Below are positions 27,338-37,095 of a DNA stretch of 64,000 nucleotides, piece by piece. The notes beneath the pieces are model-generated. The model was not told the DNA's origin and searched no databases. It saw only the letters and a list, made by a program, of their open reading frames with translations. The translations under genes were made by a program, and so were the position numbers. How positions within the stretch are numbered: the first letter of the stretch is position 1; every line of letters starts with the position of its first letter. Source of the DNA: Amycolatopsis acidiphila (GTDB taxonomy: Bacteria; Actinomycetota; Actinomycetes; Mycobacteriales; Pseudonocardiaceae); contig NZ_CP090063.1 of assembly GCF_021391495.1 (NCBI RefSeq), forward strand, positions 4,278,001 to 4,342,000, written 5' to 3'.

Positions 27338-28099
27338 TCAGATGGCGGCAGCACCCACGTACTTGACGTAGCCGTTCTCCTCCAGCTCGTCCGCCAGCTC
27401 CTTGCCGCCGGACTCGACGATCCGCCCGCCCGCGAAGACGTGCACGAAGTCCGGGGTGATGTGGCGCAGGATCCGGGTGTAGTGGGTGATCAGCATGACG
27501 CCGGTCTCGCCCGACGCCTTGTACTCGTTGACGCCCTCGGAGACGATCCGCAGCGCGTCGACGTCGAGGCCCGAGTCGGTCTCGTCCAGGATCGCGATCT
27601 TCGGCTTGAGCAGCGCCAGCTGCAGGATCTCGTGACGCTTCTTCTCTCCGCCGGAGAAGCCCTCGTTCACGCTGCGCTCGGCGAACTCGGGCGAGATCTC
27701 CAGCTTGGTCATCTCGTCCTTGACTTCCTTGACCCAGTGCCGCACCTTCGGCGCCTCGCCGCGCACGGCGGTGACGGCGGTGCGCAGGAAGTTCGACATG
27801 GACACGCCGGGCACCTCGACGGGGTACTGCATCGCCAGGAACAGCCCGGCGCGCGCCCGCTCGTCGACCGTCATGTCGAGCACGTTCTCGCCGTCCAGCA
27901 GCACCTCGCCGGAGGTCACCTCGTACTTGGGGTGCCCGGCGATCGCGTAGGACAGCGTCGACTTGCCCGAGCCGTTGGGGCCCATGATCGCGTGGGTCTC
28001 GCCGGGGCGGATCGTCAGGTTGACGCCCTTGAGGATCTCCTTGGCGCCCTCGTCGGTCGTGACGCCGGCGTGCAGATCCTTGATTTCCAGTGTGGCCAT
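27338..28099 (-). CDS. sufC: SufC ATPase of the SufBCD scaffold
   Basis: A 253-residue soluble ABC ATPase that drives conformational change in the SufBCD complex. Walker A is GPNGSGKST, the signature is [13 protein letters not shown] (the variant typical of SufC), Walker B is [12 protein letters not shown] and the switch His is in ITHYTRIL. The ATG ([10 protein letters not shown]) is preferred over a long frame that overlaps sufD. It is separated from sufD by 35 bases. Confidence 0.96.
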   Translation of the reverse strand: MATLEIKDLHAGVTTDEGAKEILKGVNLTIRPGETHAIMGPNGSGKSTLSYAIAGHPKYEVTSGEVLLDGENVLDMTVDERARAGLFLAMQYPVEVPGVSMSNFLRTAVTAVRGEAPKVRHWVKEVKDEMTKLEISPEFAERSVNEGFSGGEKKRHEILQLALLKPKIAILDETDSGLDVDALRIVSEGVNEYKASGETGVMLITHYTRILRHITPDFVHVFAGGRIVESGGKELADELEENGYVKYVGAAAI

Positions 28100-28134
28100 G
28101 AGGTTTCTTTCGTCTTTCGTGGTGGCGGGGAAGG

Positions 28135-29301
28135 TCAGCTGCCGACGGCTTCGAGCTCGGTCTCGATCGCCTGCTGAAGGCGCTCGCGCACCTCCGGGAT
28201 GTCGATCTTCATCAGGATCTCGTGGAAGAACCCGCGGACCACCAGCCGGCGTGCGGTCTCCTCCTCGATCCCGCGCGACTGCAGGTAGAACAACTGCTCG
28301 TCGTCGAATCTTCCCGTCGCACTCGCGTGCCCCGCGCCGGCGATCTCGCCGGTCTCGATCTCCAGGTTCGGCACCGAGTCGGCGCGCGCGCCCTCGGTGA
28401 GCACCAGGTTGCGGTTGAGCTCGTAGGTGTCGGTGCCCTCGGCCGCGGCGCGGATCAGCACGTCGCCGATCCACACGGCGTGCGCGCCGTCGCCCTGCAG
28501 CGCGCCCTTGTACATCACGCGCGACTTGCAGTTCGTCTCCGCGTGGTCGACGAACAGCCGGTGCTCCTGGTGCTGCCCCGCGTCGGCGAAGTACAGCCCC
28601 AGCATCTCGACGTCGCCGCCCCGGTCGGCGAAGGTCGCCGTGGGCGACACGCGCACCAGGTCCCCGCCGAGGGTGACCACGATGTGCTTGAGCGTCGCGT
28701 CCTTGCCGAGCGCCAGGTGCTGCTCGGAGACGTGCACCGCGTCGTCGGCCCAGTCCTGCACGCTGACCACGGTCAGCGTCGCGCCCTCGCCGATGACGAA
28801 CTCGATGTTGTCGGCGTAGGTGCCCGAGCCCACGTGGTCGAGCACGATCGCGGCTTCGGCGTAGGCCTCGGCCCGCACCTGCACGTGCCCGTAGGCGGTG
28901 CTGCCCACACCCGGGCCGGTCAGCCGCAGCACCGTCGGCTTCGACGCCCGCGTCTCCTTCGGCACCGTCAGCACGGTCGCCGAGGTGAACGACGAGTACG
29001 CCTGGGCGGCGATCCGGTCACTGGGCTGCCCGGCCTGGCCGAGGCGGTTGTCCTCGCGGCCGACGGTCTCCACGCGCACCTCCGGCGCGGCGTCGGCGTC
29101 GACCTTGACCTCGCCGTCGGCGACCGCGGTGCCGTCGTGCAGGCCCCGCAGCCGCTTCATCGGGGTGAACCGCCAGTTCTCCTCGCGGCCGCCGGGAACC
29201 TCGAAGGCCTCGACGTCGTACCCGGTGTAGCGCTCCGCGCGGGAAGTGGCCGGGACGGTGACCTCCGCGGCTTGCGCGACGTTGTTGCTTGCCACCGTCA
29301 T
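28135..29301 (-). CDS. sufD: SufD scaffold subunit
   Basis: A 388-residue SufB/SufD-family beta-helix protein of the SufBCD complex. The N-terminal [19 protein letters not shown], the core [22 protein letters not shown] and the C-terminal [32 protein letters not shown] are family hallmarks. The His in DHAETNCKS is likely the residue near the nascent cluster site. The start is 1 base after the sufB stop, indicating tight coupling. Confidence 0.95.
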   Translation of the reverse strand: MTVASNNVAQAAEVTVPATSRAERYTGYDVEAFEVPGGREENWRFTPMKRLRGLHDGTAVADGEVKVDADAAPEVRVETVGREDNRLGQAGQPSDRIAAQAYSSFTSATVLTVPKETRASKPTVLRLTGPGVGSTAYGHVQVRAEAYAEAAIVLDHVGSGTYADNIEFVIGEGATLTVVSVQDWADDAVHVSEQHLALGKDATLKHIVVTLGGDLVRVSPTATFADRGGDVEMLGLYFADAGQHQEHRLFVDHAETNCKSRVMYKGALQGDGAHAVWIGDVLIRAAAEGTDTYELNRNLVLTEGARADSVPNLEIETGEIAGAGHASATGRFDDEQLFYLQSRGIEEETARRLVVRGFFHEILMKIDIPEVRERLQQAIETELEAVGS

Positions 29302-29302
29302 G

Positions 29303-30751
29303 TCAGCCGACGGCTCCTTCCATCTGCAGTTCGATCAGGCGGTTGAGCTCGAGCGCGTACTCCATCGGCAGCTCGCGCGCGATGGGCTCGACGAACCCGC
29401 GGACCACCATCGCCATCGCCTCGTCCTCGGTGAGGCCGCGCGACATCAGGTAGAACAGCTGGTCCTCGCTCACCTTCGACACCGTCGCCTCGTGCCCCAT
29501 GGACACGTCGTCGTTGCGGATGTCGACGTAGGGGTAGGTGTCCGAGCGGGAGATGTTGTCCACCAGCAGCGCGTCGCACTTCACCGTCGAGCGCGAGTGG
29601 TGCGCCCGCTTGGCGACCCTGACCAGGCCGCGGTAGGAGGTGCGGCCGCCGCCGCGCGCCACCGACTTCGACACGATCGTCGAGGAGGTGTGCGGGGCCA
29701 GGTGCTCCATCTTCGCGCCGGCGTCCTGGTGCTGGCCCTCGCCCGCGAACGCGACCGAGAGGACCTCGCCCTTGGCGTGCTCGCCCATGAGGAACACCGA
29801 CGGGTACTTCATCGTCACCTTGGAGCCGATGTTGCCGTCGATCCACTCCATGGTCGCGCCCTCTTCGCACTTCGCGCGCTTGGTGACCAGGTTGTAGACG
29901 TTGTTCGACCAGTTCTGGATCGTCGTGTAGCGGCAGCGGCCGCCCTTCTTCACGATGATCTCCACGACGGCCGAGTGCAGCGAGTCCGACTTGTAGATCG
30001 GCGCGGTGCAGCCTTCGACGTAGTGCACGTAGGCGTCTTCGTCGACGATGATCAGCGTCCGCTCGAACTGGCCCATGTTCTCGGTGTTGATCCGGAAGTA
30101 GGCCTGCAGCGGGATGTCCACGTGCACGCCCTTCGGCACGTAGATGAACGAGCCGCCGGACCACACCGCGGTGTTCAGCGCGGAGAACTTGTTGTCCCCG
30201 GCCGGGATCACCGAGCCGAAGTGCTCCCGGAAGATCTCCGGGTGCTCCTTGAGCGCGGTGTCGGTGTCCAGGAACAGCACGCCCTGGGCCTCGAGGTCCT
30301 CGCGGATCTGGTGGTAGACGACCTCGGACTCGTACTGGGCCGCGACGCCAGCGATGAGGCGCTGCTTCTCCGCCTCCGGGATGCCGAGCTTGTCGTAGGT
30401 GGCCTTGATGTCCTCGGGCAGCTCGTCCCAGCTCGCCGCCTGCTTCTCGGTCGAGCGGACGAAGTACTTGATGTTGTCGAAGTCGATGCCCGAGAGGTCG
30501 GCGCCCCAGTTCGGCATCGGCTTGCGCTCGAAGAGCTTCAGCGCCTTCAGGCGCGCCTCGAGCATCCACTCCGGCTCGGACTTCTTGGCGGAGATGTCGG
30601 TGACGACATCGGTGTTCAGCCCGCGGCGGGCGCTCGCGCCCGCGACGTCGGAGTCGGCCCAGCCGAACGCGTAGTTGCCCAGGGAGTCGATCGTCTGTTC
30701 CTGGGTCAGCGGCGCGGTGGCGGGATTGCGCTGCTCGGCAGCGGCAGTCAT
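29303..30751 (-). CDS. sufB: SufB scaffold subunit, intein-free
   Basis: A 482-residue scaffold protein where iron-sulfur clusters are assembled. Recognisable segments are [61 protein letters not shown], and [19 protein letters not shown], where the conserved cluster-site Cys of many SufB proteins should lie in the VKCDALL segment. M. tuberculosis SufB carries an intein; here the length and continuous sequence show none. The ATG follows GGAGGAA and overlaps the sufR stop as ATGA. Confidence 0.95.
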   Translation of the reverse strand: MTAAAEQRNPATAPLTQEQTIDSLGNYAFGWADSDVAGASARRGLNTDVVTDISAKKSEPEWMLEARLKALKLFERKPMPNWGADLSGIDFDNIKYFVRSTEKQAASWDELPEDIKATYDKLGIPEAEKQRLIAGVAAQYESEVVYHQIREDLEAQGVLFLDTDTALKEHPEIFREHFGSVIPAGDNKFSALNTAVWSGGSFIYVPKGVHVDIPLQAYFRINTENMGQFERTLIIVDEDAYVHYVEGCTAPIYKSDSLHSAVVEIIVKKGGRCRYTTIQNWSNNVYNLVTKRAKCEEGATMEWIDGNIGSKVTMKYPSVFLMGEHAKGEVLSVAFAGEGQHQDAGAKMEHLAPHTSSTIVSKSVARGGGRTSYRGLVRVAKRAHHSRSTVKCDALLVDNISRSDTYPYVDIRNDDVSMGHEATVSKVSEDQLFYLMSRGLTEDEAMAMVVRGFVEPIARELPMEYALELNRLIELQMEGAVG

Positions 30752-31488
30752 GCGCTTCCTCCATCCGGAGTTCGTGCTCGTTGTCCCTGCGGGCTCTCCG
30801 CCGGGACGTGGGTCGTGCACACGGAGTCACCGTGTGCGATGGTCGCCAGTCGCTGCACGTGGGTGCCGAGCAGCTTGGCGAATGCCTCGGTCTCCGCCTC
30901 GCACAGCTGCGGGAACTCAGCTGCGACGTGGGCGACCGGGCAGTGGTGCTGGCACAGCTGTTCGCCGCTGCCGACCTGACGGGTCGACGCAGCGTAACCC
31001 TCCCTGGTCAGCGCTGCGGCCAAGGCCTCGGCGCGCCGTGCCGGCTCGGCCGGCTCGGTGACCGCGCTCTCGTGCGGCTCGACCAGCGAGGCGACCCGGC
31101 GCTCGGCGAACGCCCGGACCGCGTCCTCGCCCGCGTGCTCGGCGAGGAACCGGATCGCGGACACGGCGAGGTCGTCGTAGGCGTGCCCGAACCGCGCCCG
31201 TCCCGCCTCGGTGAGCAGGAAGAGCTTGGCCGGACGGCCGCGCCCACGCGGGCCGCGCCGGGACGCGTCCCTCGTTTCGGCCTCCCCGTCGGCCAGCAGT
31301 GCGTCGAGGTGACGCCGCACCGCCGTCGGGGAGATGCCCAGCCGGTCCGCGACCACGACCGCGGTCATCGGGCCGTCCTCCAGCAGGAGGCGGGCCACTT
31401 CGTGCCTGGTCCGCCCCTCGGCCGTCGCCTGGGCGGGCACGGCCGCACCCGGAGCCGGGTGCTCCTGAGGTGTGCCGCTGTTTTTCAC
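30748..31488 (-). CDS. sufR: SufR iron-sulfur-sensing repressor of the suf operon
   Basis: A 246-residue winged-helix regulator. The DNA-binding domain (about 28-80) contains [25 protein letters not shown]. The C-terminal part carries [25 protein letters not shown] and SVCTTHV, the cysteine set that ligates a [4Fe-4S] cluster in SufR proteins. It should repress the operon while its cluster is intact. The GTG start has no Shine-Dalgarno and overlaps the operator candidate at 31485-31499. First gene of the operon; its TGA overlaps the sufB ATG. Confidence 0.93.
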   Translation of the reverse strand: MKNSGTPQEHPAPGAAVPAQATAEGRTRHEVARLLLEDGPMTAVVVADRLGISPTAVRRHLDALLADGEAETRDASRRGPRGRGRPAKLFLLTEAGRARFGHAYDDLAVSAIRFLAEHAGEDAVRAFAERRVASLVEPHESAVTEPAEPARRAEALAAALTREGYAASTRQVGSGEQLCQHHCPVAHVAAEFPQLCEAETEAFAKLLGTHVQRLATIAHGDSVCTTHVPAESPQGQRARTPDGGSA

Positions 31489-31499
31489 AACATAAGTGT
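31485..31499 (-). promoter_or_regulatory. Candidate SufR operator at the sufR start codon
   Basis: On the reverse strand the sequence reads ACACT-TATGT-TGTGA. It matches the ACACT-N5-TGTGA arrangement that I recall for mycobacterial SufR. It overlaps the sufR GTG, so binding would block the transcription start of a near-leaderless message. The motif match is seen; the published consensus is from memory. Confidence 0.6.
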
Positions 31500-31591
31500 G
31501 TCGTATTTCCGGCCGGGAGGCAAAGACAGATCAACCGTCAGTGACCGGGGTCACCGTCACCGCCCTCAACGGAGCCGTTACGCCCCGCCGC

Positions 31592-31597
31592 TAGTCT
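31592..31597 (+). promoter_or_regulatory. -10 box of mptB (leaderless)
   Basis: TAGTCT fits the TANNNT pattern of the actinobacterial housekeeping -10. It ends 6 bases before the mptB GTG, so transcription would start on the start codon. No strong -35 is seen. Confidence 0.5.
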
Positions 31598-31603
31598 CTT
31601 CTC

Positions 31604-33211
31604 GTGGTAGTTGGCGAGCCGGACACCGGGGAGCGGCCTGCCGCGTCGCCGGTGGGGCCGCCGGCGACCGGGCCCCTCGAGAAGAACGAGCTGCGGGCAC
31701 TCGACGTGATCCGGCGGTTCGGCACGGTCGGGGCACTCTTCCTCGCCCTGGGCTCCCTCGGCGCCGGGGCCGCGCCGGTGCTCAACCCGGTGCAGGACAT
31801 CCCCGTGCTGCGGCTGTTCTCCCGCATCCCGACCGTCTCGCTCGCCATCGCCTTCACCGGCATGGGCATGCTCGTCATCGGCTGGCTCATGCTGGGCCGG
31901 TTCGCCCGGCCCGGCCGCGCCCGGCTGGTCAGCCGCGCGCAGCTCACCCGCACGCTGGTGATGTGGCTGACGCCACTGATGTTCATCCCGCCACTGTTCT
32001 CCCGCGACGTCTACAGCTACCTGGCCCAGAGCGAGATCGTGCACCGCGGGATGGACCCGTACGCGCTCGGCCCGGCGCAGGCGCTGGGCGTCGGCGACCC
32101 GCTGACCAGCGGCGTGTCGAACATGTGGCGCGAGACCCCGGCGCCGTACGGGCCGCTTTTCCTCAAGCTGGGCAGCTGGATCTCCGGGATCGTCGGCGAC
32201 GACATCGTCGCCGGGGTGCTGCTGCAGCGCGCGATGGCGCTGGTCGGCGTGGTGCTCATCATTTGGGCGCTGCCGCGGCTGGCGCGCCGGTTCGGGGTCG
32301 AGCCCGCGACGGCGCTGTGGCTCGGCGCGGCCAACCCGCTCGTGCTGTTCCACCTGGTCGCCGGGGCGCACAACGAGGCGCTGGGCATCGGGCTGATGGT
32401 GGCCGGGCTGGAGCTGGGCATCCGGCGGCTGCCGGTGCGGGTGGCGGGCGACACGCCGCCGCCGCTGGCACGCGGGGAGATCCTGTTCATCGTGCTGGGC
32501 GCGGTGGTCATCACGCTGGGTGCCGCGGTCAAGATCAACGCGATGATCGCGCTCGGCTTCTTCGGGGTGATGATCGCGCGGCGCTGGCACGGCAGGCTCG
32601 CCGACCTGCTCAAGGCGTGTGCGCTGATGAGCGCCGTGTTCGCCGTCGTGATGGTGGCGCTGTGCTACGGCACCGGGCTCGGCTTCGGCTGGGTGGGCGC
32701 GCTGGGCACGCCGGGGCTGGTGCGCAGCTGGATCTCCCCCACCGCCGAGCTCGCGAACCTCGGCGGGGTGCTGGGCATCGCGCTGGGGCTGGGCAACCAC
32801 ACCGACGCGCTGGTGTCCATCGTGCAGACCGCGGGCACCATCGTGGCCGCGCTCATCACGCTCAAGTTCCTGTGGGACAGCTTCCGCTGGCGCTACCGTC
32901 CCATCATCGGGCTCGGCGTGTCACTCGGCGCGTTCATGATGCTGCACGTGGCGATGCAGCCGTGGTGGCTGCTGTGGGCGGTCATCCCGCTCGCCGCCGC
33001 GGCGGGCACCTCGCGCTTCCGTGTCGCGGCGATGATCGTCAGCGCCGTCGTCGCCTTCCTCGTCGCCCCACCGGGCAGCAGCTTCGACGGCCGCGCGTAC
33101 GTGCCGCTGCAGGCCTATCTCGCCGCGCTCGTCGTCGTGGTGATCGCCCTGCTGGTGGTGCGGCGCACCGCGCCGATGCTGCTGAAGCGGGACGCGAAGC
33201 CGGTCACATAG
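31604..33211 (+). CDS. mptB: Polyprenol-phosphomannose-dependent alpha-1,6-mannosyltransferase MptB
   Basis: A 535-residue membrane GT-C enzyme with about 12-13 transmembrane helices. It extends the alpha-1,6-mannan core of lipomannan-type glycolipids, taking mannose from polyprenyl-phosphomannose. The catalytic first loop LFSRDVYSYLAQSEIVHRGMDPYALGP carries the acidic residue expected for GT-C enzymes, and NPLVLFHLVAGAHNEALGIGL and VKINAMIALGFF are conserved later blocks. The GTG start has a -10 box just upstream and no Shine-Dalgarno. It is divergent from sufR, as in M. tuberculosis from memory. Confidence 0.92.
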   Translation: MVVGEPDTGERPAASPVGPPATGPLEKNELRALDVIRRFGTVGALFLALGSLGAGAAPVLNPVQDIPVLRLFSRIPTVSLAIAFTGMGMLVIGWLMLGRFARPGRARLVSRAQLTRTLVMWLTPLMFIPPLFSRDVYSYLAQSEIVHRGMDPYALGPAQALGVGDPLTSGVSNMWRETPAPYGPLFLKLGSWISGIVGDDIVAGVLLQRAMALVGVVLIIWALPRLARRFGVEPATALWLGAANPLVLFHLVAGAHNEALGIGLMVAGLELGIRRLPVRVAGDTPPPLARGEILFIVLGAVVITLGAAVKINAMIALGFFGVMIARRWHGRLADLLKACALMSAVFAVVMVALCYGTGLGFGWVGALGTPGLVRSWISPTAELANLGGVLGIALGLGNHTDALVSIVQTAGTIVAALITLKFLWDSFRWRYRPIIGLGVSLGAFMMLHVAMQPWWLLWAVIPLAAAAGTSRFRVAAMIVSAVVAFLVAPPGSSFDGRAYVPLQAYLAALVVVVIALLVVRRTAPMLLKRDAKPVT

Positions 33212-33235
33212 CAAGGGGTCGTAGGCTTGTCGGTC

Positions 33236-34162
33236 GTGAGCACACCTGCCGTCGAGATCACCGGGCTGGTGAAGCGCTACGGCGCCAAGACCGCGGTCGA
33301 CGGCCTGGACCTGAAGATGGACCGGGGCCGCCTGCTCGCCCTGCTCGGGCCCAACGGCGCCGGCAAGACCACCACCGTCGAGATCTGCGAGGGGTTCCTG
33401 CGCCCCGATGCCGGCCGCGTCCGCGTGCTGGGCTTCGACCCGGCGCGCGAGGGCGCGGCGCTGCGCCCGCGCATCGGCGTGATGCCGCAGGGCGGCGGGG
33501 CGTATCCGGGGGTGCGGGCCGGCGAGATGCTCGGGCTGGTCGCCTCCTGCGCCGCGCGACCGCTGGATCCCGCGTGGCTGCTGGAGATCCTCGGCCTGTC
33601 GCAGGTCCGCCGCACCCCGTTCAAACGCCTCTCCGGGGGCCAGCAGCAGCGCCTGTCGCTCGCCTGCGCGCTCGTGGGGCGCCCGGAGCTGGTGTTCCTC
33701 GACGAGCCGACCGCGGGGATGGACCCGCAGGCCCGCCGCCTGGTGTGGGACCTTCTGGGCGCCCTGCGCGCCGACGGGGTGAGCGTGCTGTTGACCACAC
33801 ACCTGATGGAGGAGGCCGAGGCGCTGGCCGACGACGTCGTGATCGTCGACCACGGCAGGGTCATCGCGGAGGGCACGCCCGCCGCGCTCACCGCCGAGGA
33901 GGGCGACGCGGCGCAGCTGCGGTTCAAGGCCCGCGCCGGGCTCGACACCGAGCTGCTCTCGGCCGCGCTGCCGGAGGGGTACAAGGTGCACGAGCCCACC
34001 CCGGGCAGCTACCACGTGCTCGGCCACGTCGACCCCCAGGTCGTCTCGACCGTGACCTCGTGGTGCGCGCAGCAGGGCGTGCTGGCGGAGGAGCTGCACG
34101 TGGGCAAGCGGGACCTGGAAGAGGTCTTCATCGAGCTGACCGGACGGGAGCTGCGCTCGTGA
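33236..34162 (+). CDS. ABC transporter ATP-binding protein
   Basis: A 308-residue ATPase of a DrrA/ABC-2 type exporter. Walker A GPNGAGKTT, Q-loop VMPQGGG, signature LSGGQQQRLSLA, Walker B LVFLDEPTAGMD and the H-loop TTHLMEE are intact. The C-terminal 80 residues form the extra domain typical of DrrA-like proteins. The GTG (VSTPAVEITGLVKRYG) lies 8 bases after TAGGCT (33222-33227), so a leaderless start is likely; a TTG three codons earlier is possible. It overlaps the permease gene by four bases. Confidence 0.9.
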   Translation: MSTPAVEITGLVKRYGAKTAVDGLDLKMDRGRLLALLGPNGAGKTTTVEICEGFLRPDAGRVRVLGFDPAREGAALRPRIGVMPQGGGAYPGVRAGEMLGLVASCAARPLDPAWLLEILGLSQVRRTPFKRLSGGQQQRLSLACALVGRPELVFLDEPTAGMDPQARRLVWDLLGALRADGVSVLLTTHLMEEAEALADDVVIVDHGRVIAEGTPAALTAEEGDAAQLRFKARAGLDTELLSAALPEGYKVHEPTPGSYHVLGHVDPQVVSTVTSWCAQQGVLAEELHVGKRDLEEVFIELTGRELRS

Positions 34163-34944
34163 GCACGTTCGCCCCGGGCACCTTCACGCCCGAGCCCGGC
34201 GCCGGGCGACGCGGCCGGATGCTGCTGACGCACGCGAAGGTCGAGACGAGCCTCACCCTGCGCCACGGCGAGCAGATCCTGCTGACGCTGCTGATCCCGC
34301 TCGCGCTGCTGATCGGCCTGACGCTGCTGGACATCCTGCCGACCGGCGACCTCGGCCAGGTGTCCAAGGTGGACTGGGTGACGCCGCGGATCTTCGCGCT
34401 GGCCGTGATGTCCTCGGCCTTCACCGGGCAGGCGATCGCGCTCGGCTTCGACCGGCGCTACGGCGTGCTCAAGCGCCTGTCGGCGACGGCGCTGCCGCGG
34501 TGGCTGCTGGTGGCCGGGCGGATCGTGGCCGCGCTGGTGGTGGTGCTGCTGCAGGTCGTCGTGCTCGGCCTGGTGGCGGCGGCGATGGGCTGGTCCCCCT
34601 CCGGCGCGGGGCTGGCCGAGGCGGTGCTGCTGCTCGTGCTGGGCACGCTGAGCTTCGGCGCGCTGGGCGTCCTGCTGGGCGGGTCGCTGCGGGCCGAGGC
34701 GGTGCTGGCCCTGGCGAACATCGTGTGGTTCGTGCTGCTGCTCGCGGGCGGCATCCTGCTGGCCCCCTCCGCGCTGCCCTCGGGCGTGGCGGCCGTCGTG
34801 GAGCTGTTGCCCTCGGGCGCACTGGCCGAAGGCCTGCGCGAGGCACTGGTGAACGGCACGCTCGCCTGGGAGCCGGTCGTGGTGCTGCTGGCCTGGGGCG
34901 CGGTGGCGGGCGCCGTCGCGACGCGCACCACTCGCCTCACCTGA
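34159..34944 (+). CDS. ABC-2 type transporter permease
   Basis: A 261-residue membrane protein with six predicted helices, forming the channel for the ATPase encoded just upstream. HGEQILLTLLIPLALLIGLTLL is helix 1 and FDRRYGVLKRLSATALPRWLLVAGRI is the conserved coupling loop of ABC-2 permeases. The GTG overlaps the ATPase TGA (GTGA). The substrate is unknown. Its position before heme A synthase is conserved in actinobacteria, from memory, which suggests a link to cytochrome or envelope biogenesis. Confidence 0.9.
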   Translation: MSTFAPGTFTPEPGAGRRGRMLLTHAKVETSLTLRHGEQILLTLLIPLALLIGLTLLDILPTGDLGQVSKVDWVTPRIFALAVMSSAFTGQAIALGFDRRYGVLKRLSATALPRWLLVAGRIVAALVVVLLQVVVLGLVAAAMGWSPSGAGLAEAVLLLVLGTLSFGALGVLLGGSLRAEAVLALANIVWFVLLLAGGILLAPSALPSGVAAVVELLPSGALAEGLREALVNGTLAWEPVVVLLAWGAVAGAVATRTTRLT

Positions 34945-34983
34945 CCGGGCGGGGTGCTGTCCATGGGACCAAGGTCCCGCGCC

Positions 34984-34989
34984 TATCCT
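34984..34989 (+). promoter_or_regulatory. -10 box of ctaA (leaderless)
   Basis: TATCCT ends 6 bases before the ctaA GTG, matching the leaderless pattern seen at several other genes in the window. Confidence 0.5.
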
Positions 34990-34995
34990 CGATCC

Positions 34996-35970
34996 GTGGC
35001 TGTGAACTCCCTCGTCGCCCGGTTGCCCCTCCCCTCGCGCGCCGTCCAGAAGGCCGTGGGCATCGCGGCGGTGGTGGCGCAGGCCGGGATCGGCGTTACC
35101 GGGTCGGTCGTCCGGGTCACCGGGTCCGGCCTGGGCTGTTCGACCTGGCCGCAGTGCCAGCCCGGCAGCATGGTCCCCGTCGAGCACTCCGAGTACCACA
35201 CGCTCAACCAGTGGATCGAGTTCGGCAACCGGATGCTCACCGGCGTGGTCATCGCCGTCGCCGTGCTGGCCGTGCTCACCGCGTGGCGCGTGCACCTCGC
35301 CACGCCCCGCAAGCGGCTCCTCGTGCTCGCCTGGACGATGCCCGGCGGTGTCGTGCTGCAGGCCGTCGTCGGCGGGATGACCGTGCTCGCGAAGCTCGAG
35401 TGGTGGACCGTGGCGATCCACTTCCTCGTCTCCACCCCGCTCATCTGGCTCGCGGTGCTGCTGCTGCACGGTTTCCTCGAAGGCGACGAGCCGCCCCGCA
35501 GGCTCGTCCCGCCCATCGCGCGCGCCTTCCTGACCGCCCTCGTCGTCGCGATGTGGGCGATCCTGGTCGCCGGCACCACCGTCACCGGCGCGGGCCCGCA
35601 CGGCGGCGATGCCAACACCCACCGCCTCGACGCGCCGATCGAGACGCTCGCCCGGATCCACAGCGGCATCCTGGTGGTGTACCTGATCGTGCTCGCCGTC
35701 TTCGGCCTCACCCTGTTGCGCACGGGCGCCCCGCAGCGCCTCTGGCGCCGCTACGGCGTCGTGTGGCTGGTCGCCGTCGCGCAGGGTGTCCTCGGCGTCG
35801 TGCAGTACGCGCTGGGCGTCCCCGAAGCCCTCGTCTCGCTGCACGTCCTCGGCTCGGCGCTGGTCATCGTGGCGACAGCGGCGTTGTGGTGCGGCGCGCG
35901 CGACCGCGGGGCACCACCGGTCCGTGACGTTTTCCCGCAACAGTCAGGGGAACTCACCGCGGCGGGGTGA
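34996..35970 (+). CDS. ctaA: Heme A synthase (COX15/CtaA)
   Basis: A 324-residue membrane enzyme oxidising heme O to heme A for cytochrome aa3. About eight helices are present. VTGSVVRVTGSGLGCSTWPQCQPG is the conserved N-terminal loop with a Cys pair, HTLNQWIEFGNRMLTG gives a heme-ligand His, and AIHFLVST, ARIHSGILVVY and SLHVLGSALV provide the other His ligands. GTG is used; SD is absent. ctaB, the preceding pathway step, is at 55890-56870. A weak inverted repeat (ACGGCAG 35972-35978 with CTGCCGT 35996-36002) follows the stop. Confidence 0.92.
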   Translation: MAVNSLVARLPLPSRAVQKAVGIAAVVAQAGIGVTGSVVRVTGSGLGCSTWPQCQPGSMVPVEHSEYHTLNQWIEFGNRMLTGVVIAVAVLAVLTAWRVHLATPRKRLLVLAWTMPGGVVLQAVVGGMTVLAKLEWWTVAIHFLVSTPLIWLAVLLLHGFLEGDEPPRRLVPPIARAFLTALVVAMWAILVAGTTVTGAGPHGGDANTHRLDAPIETLARIHSGILVVYLIVLAVFGLTLLRTGAPQRLWRRYGVVWLVAVAQGVLGVVQYALGVPEALVSLHVLGSALVIVATAALWCGARDRGAPPVRDVFPQQSGELTAAG

Positions 35971-36107
35971 CACGGCAGGACCGCAACAGGTCATACTGCC
36001 GTAACGCCGCAGCGGTGTAGGCGCCAGACCGAGGCACTAGGCTCAGGGCTGGCAAAAGGGCGGATTGTCCGGCTTCCGCCCCGGAACGGAGTGAGGTCAT
36101 TTCCCGC

Positions 36108-37037
36108 ATGAGTGCCACCGACATCCGACCCGGCGCGAAACCCCTGGTCTCGCACAGCCGGTCGACCGGCCAGATGATCGTGCTCAAGGCGTTCCTGCTG
36201 ATCCCGTTCGCCGCGTTGCTCGCCGCCCTGCCGCTGGCCTGGGGGTGGGGCCTGAACTGGCTCGACCTCGCGCTCGCCGCGGCGTTCTACGCCGTGGCCA
36301 CCCTCGGGGTGACCGTCGGGTACCACCGCTACTTCACCCACGGCGCGTTCAAGGCGGGCCGCCCGCTGCGGGTGGCGCTGGCGATCGCGGGCAGCATGGC
36401 CGTGCAGGGCTCGGTGATCTTCTGGGTCGCGAGCCACCGCCGCCACCACGCGTTCGCCGACCGCGACGGCGACCCGCACTCCCCCTGGCTGTTCGGCACC
36501 TCGCCGGCCGCCCTGCTGCGCGGCTTCTGGCACGCCCACATGGGCTGGATGTTCCAGCGCGAGGTCACCAACTACGACCGCTTCGCCCCGGACCTGGTCG
36601 CCGACCGCGACCTGCGGGTGGTCAACCGCTACTTCTGGCTGTGGATCACGCTGAGCCTCGCGCTGCCGGCGGTGCTGGGCGGCCTGCTGAGCTGGTCGTG
36701 GTGGGGCGCGGTCACCGCGTTCTTCTGGGCCGGGCTGGTGCGCATCGCCTTCCTGCACCACGTGACCTGGTCGGTGAACTCGATCTGCCACATGGTCGGC
36801 GACCGGCCCTTCGCCAGCCGCGACAAGGCGGCCAACTTCTGGCCGCTGGCGATCCTGTCGATGGGCGAGTCCTGGCACAACTCCCACCACGCCGACCCGA
36901 CCTGCGCCCGGCACGGTGTGCTGCGCGGCCAGGTCGACGTGTCGGCCCGGGTGATCTGGTTCTTCGAGAAGCTCCGCTGGGCGCGCGACGTCCGGTGGCC
37001 CAAGCCCGAACGGCTCGCGGCCAAGCGGATCGCCTGA
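36108..37037 (+). CDS. Acyl-CoA delta-9 type fatty acid desaturase
   Basis: A 309-residue membrane di-iron desaturase. The three histidine boxes are present: GYHRYFTH, SHRRHHAFAD and SWHNSHHADP. Four helices flank the boxes. ATG is preceded by a GAGTGAGG sequence. TAGGCT at 36038-36043 could be the -10. It would adjust membrane fluidity; the nearby hopanoid operon also acts on membrane order, although no shared regulation is visible. It is followed by a very strong hairpin. Confidence 0.9.
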   Translation: MSATDIRPGAKPLVSHSRSTGQMIVLKAFLLIPFAALLAALPLAWGWGLNWLDLALAAAFYAVATLGVTVGYHRYFTHGAFKAGRPLRVALAIAGSMAVQGSVIFWVASHRRHHAFADRDGDPHSPWLFGTSPAALLRGFWHAHMGWMFQREVTNYDRFAPDLVADRDLRVVNRYFWLWITLSLALPAVLGGLLSWSWWGAVTAFFWAGLVRIAFLHHVTWSVNSICHMVGDRPFASRDKAANFWPLAILSMGESWHNSHHADPTCARHGVLRGQVDVSARVIWFFEKLRWARDVRWPKPERLAAKRIA

Positions 37038-37095
37038 CCGGATGGCCGGGCCCGCCCGCCGGGCTAGCGCCGGCCCGCGGGCCCGGCCATCCGGT
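37037..37095. terminator. Very long bidirectional hairpin
   Basis: An 18-base perfect inverted repeat (37037-37054 with 37078-37095) surrounds a GC-rich centre that can pair further. The left arm begins at the last base of the desaturase TGA; the right arm lies within the 3' coding end of the convergent gene at 37064-37378. It should stop both transcripts. Confidence 0.75.
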
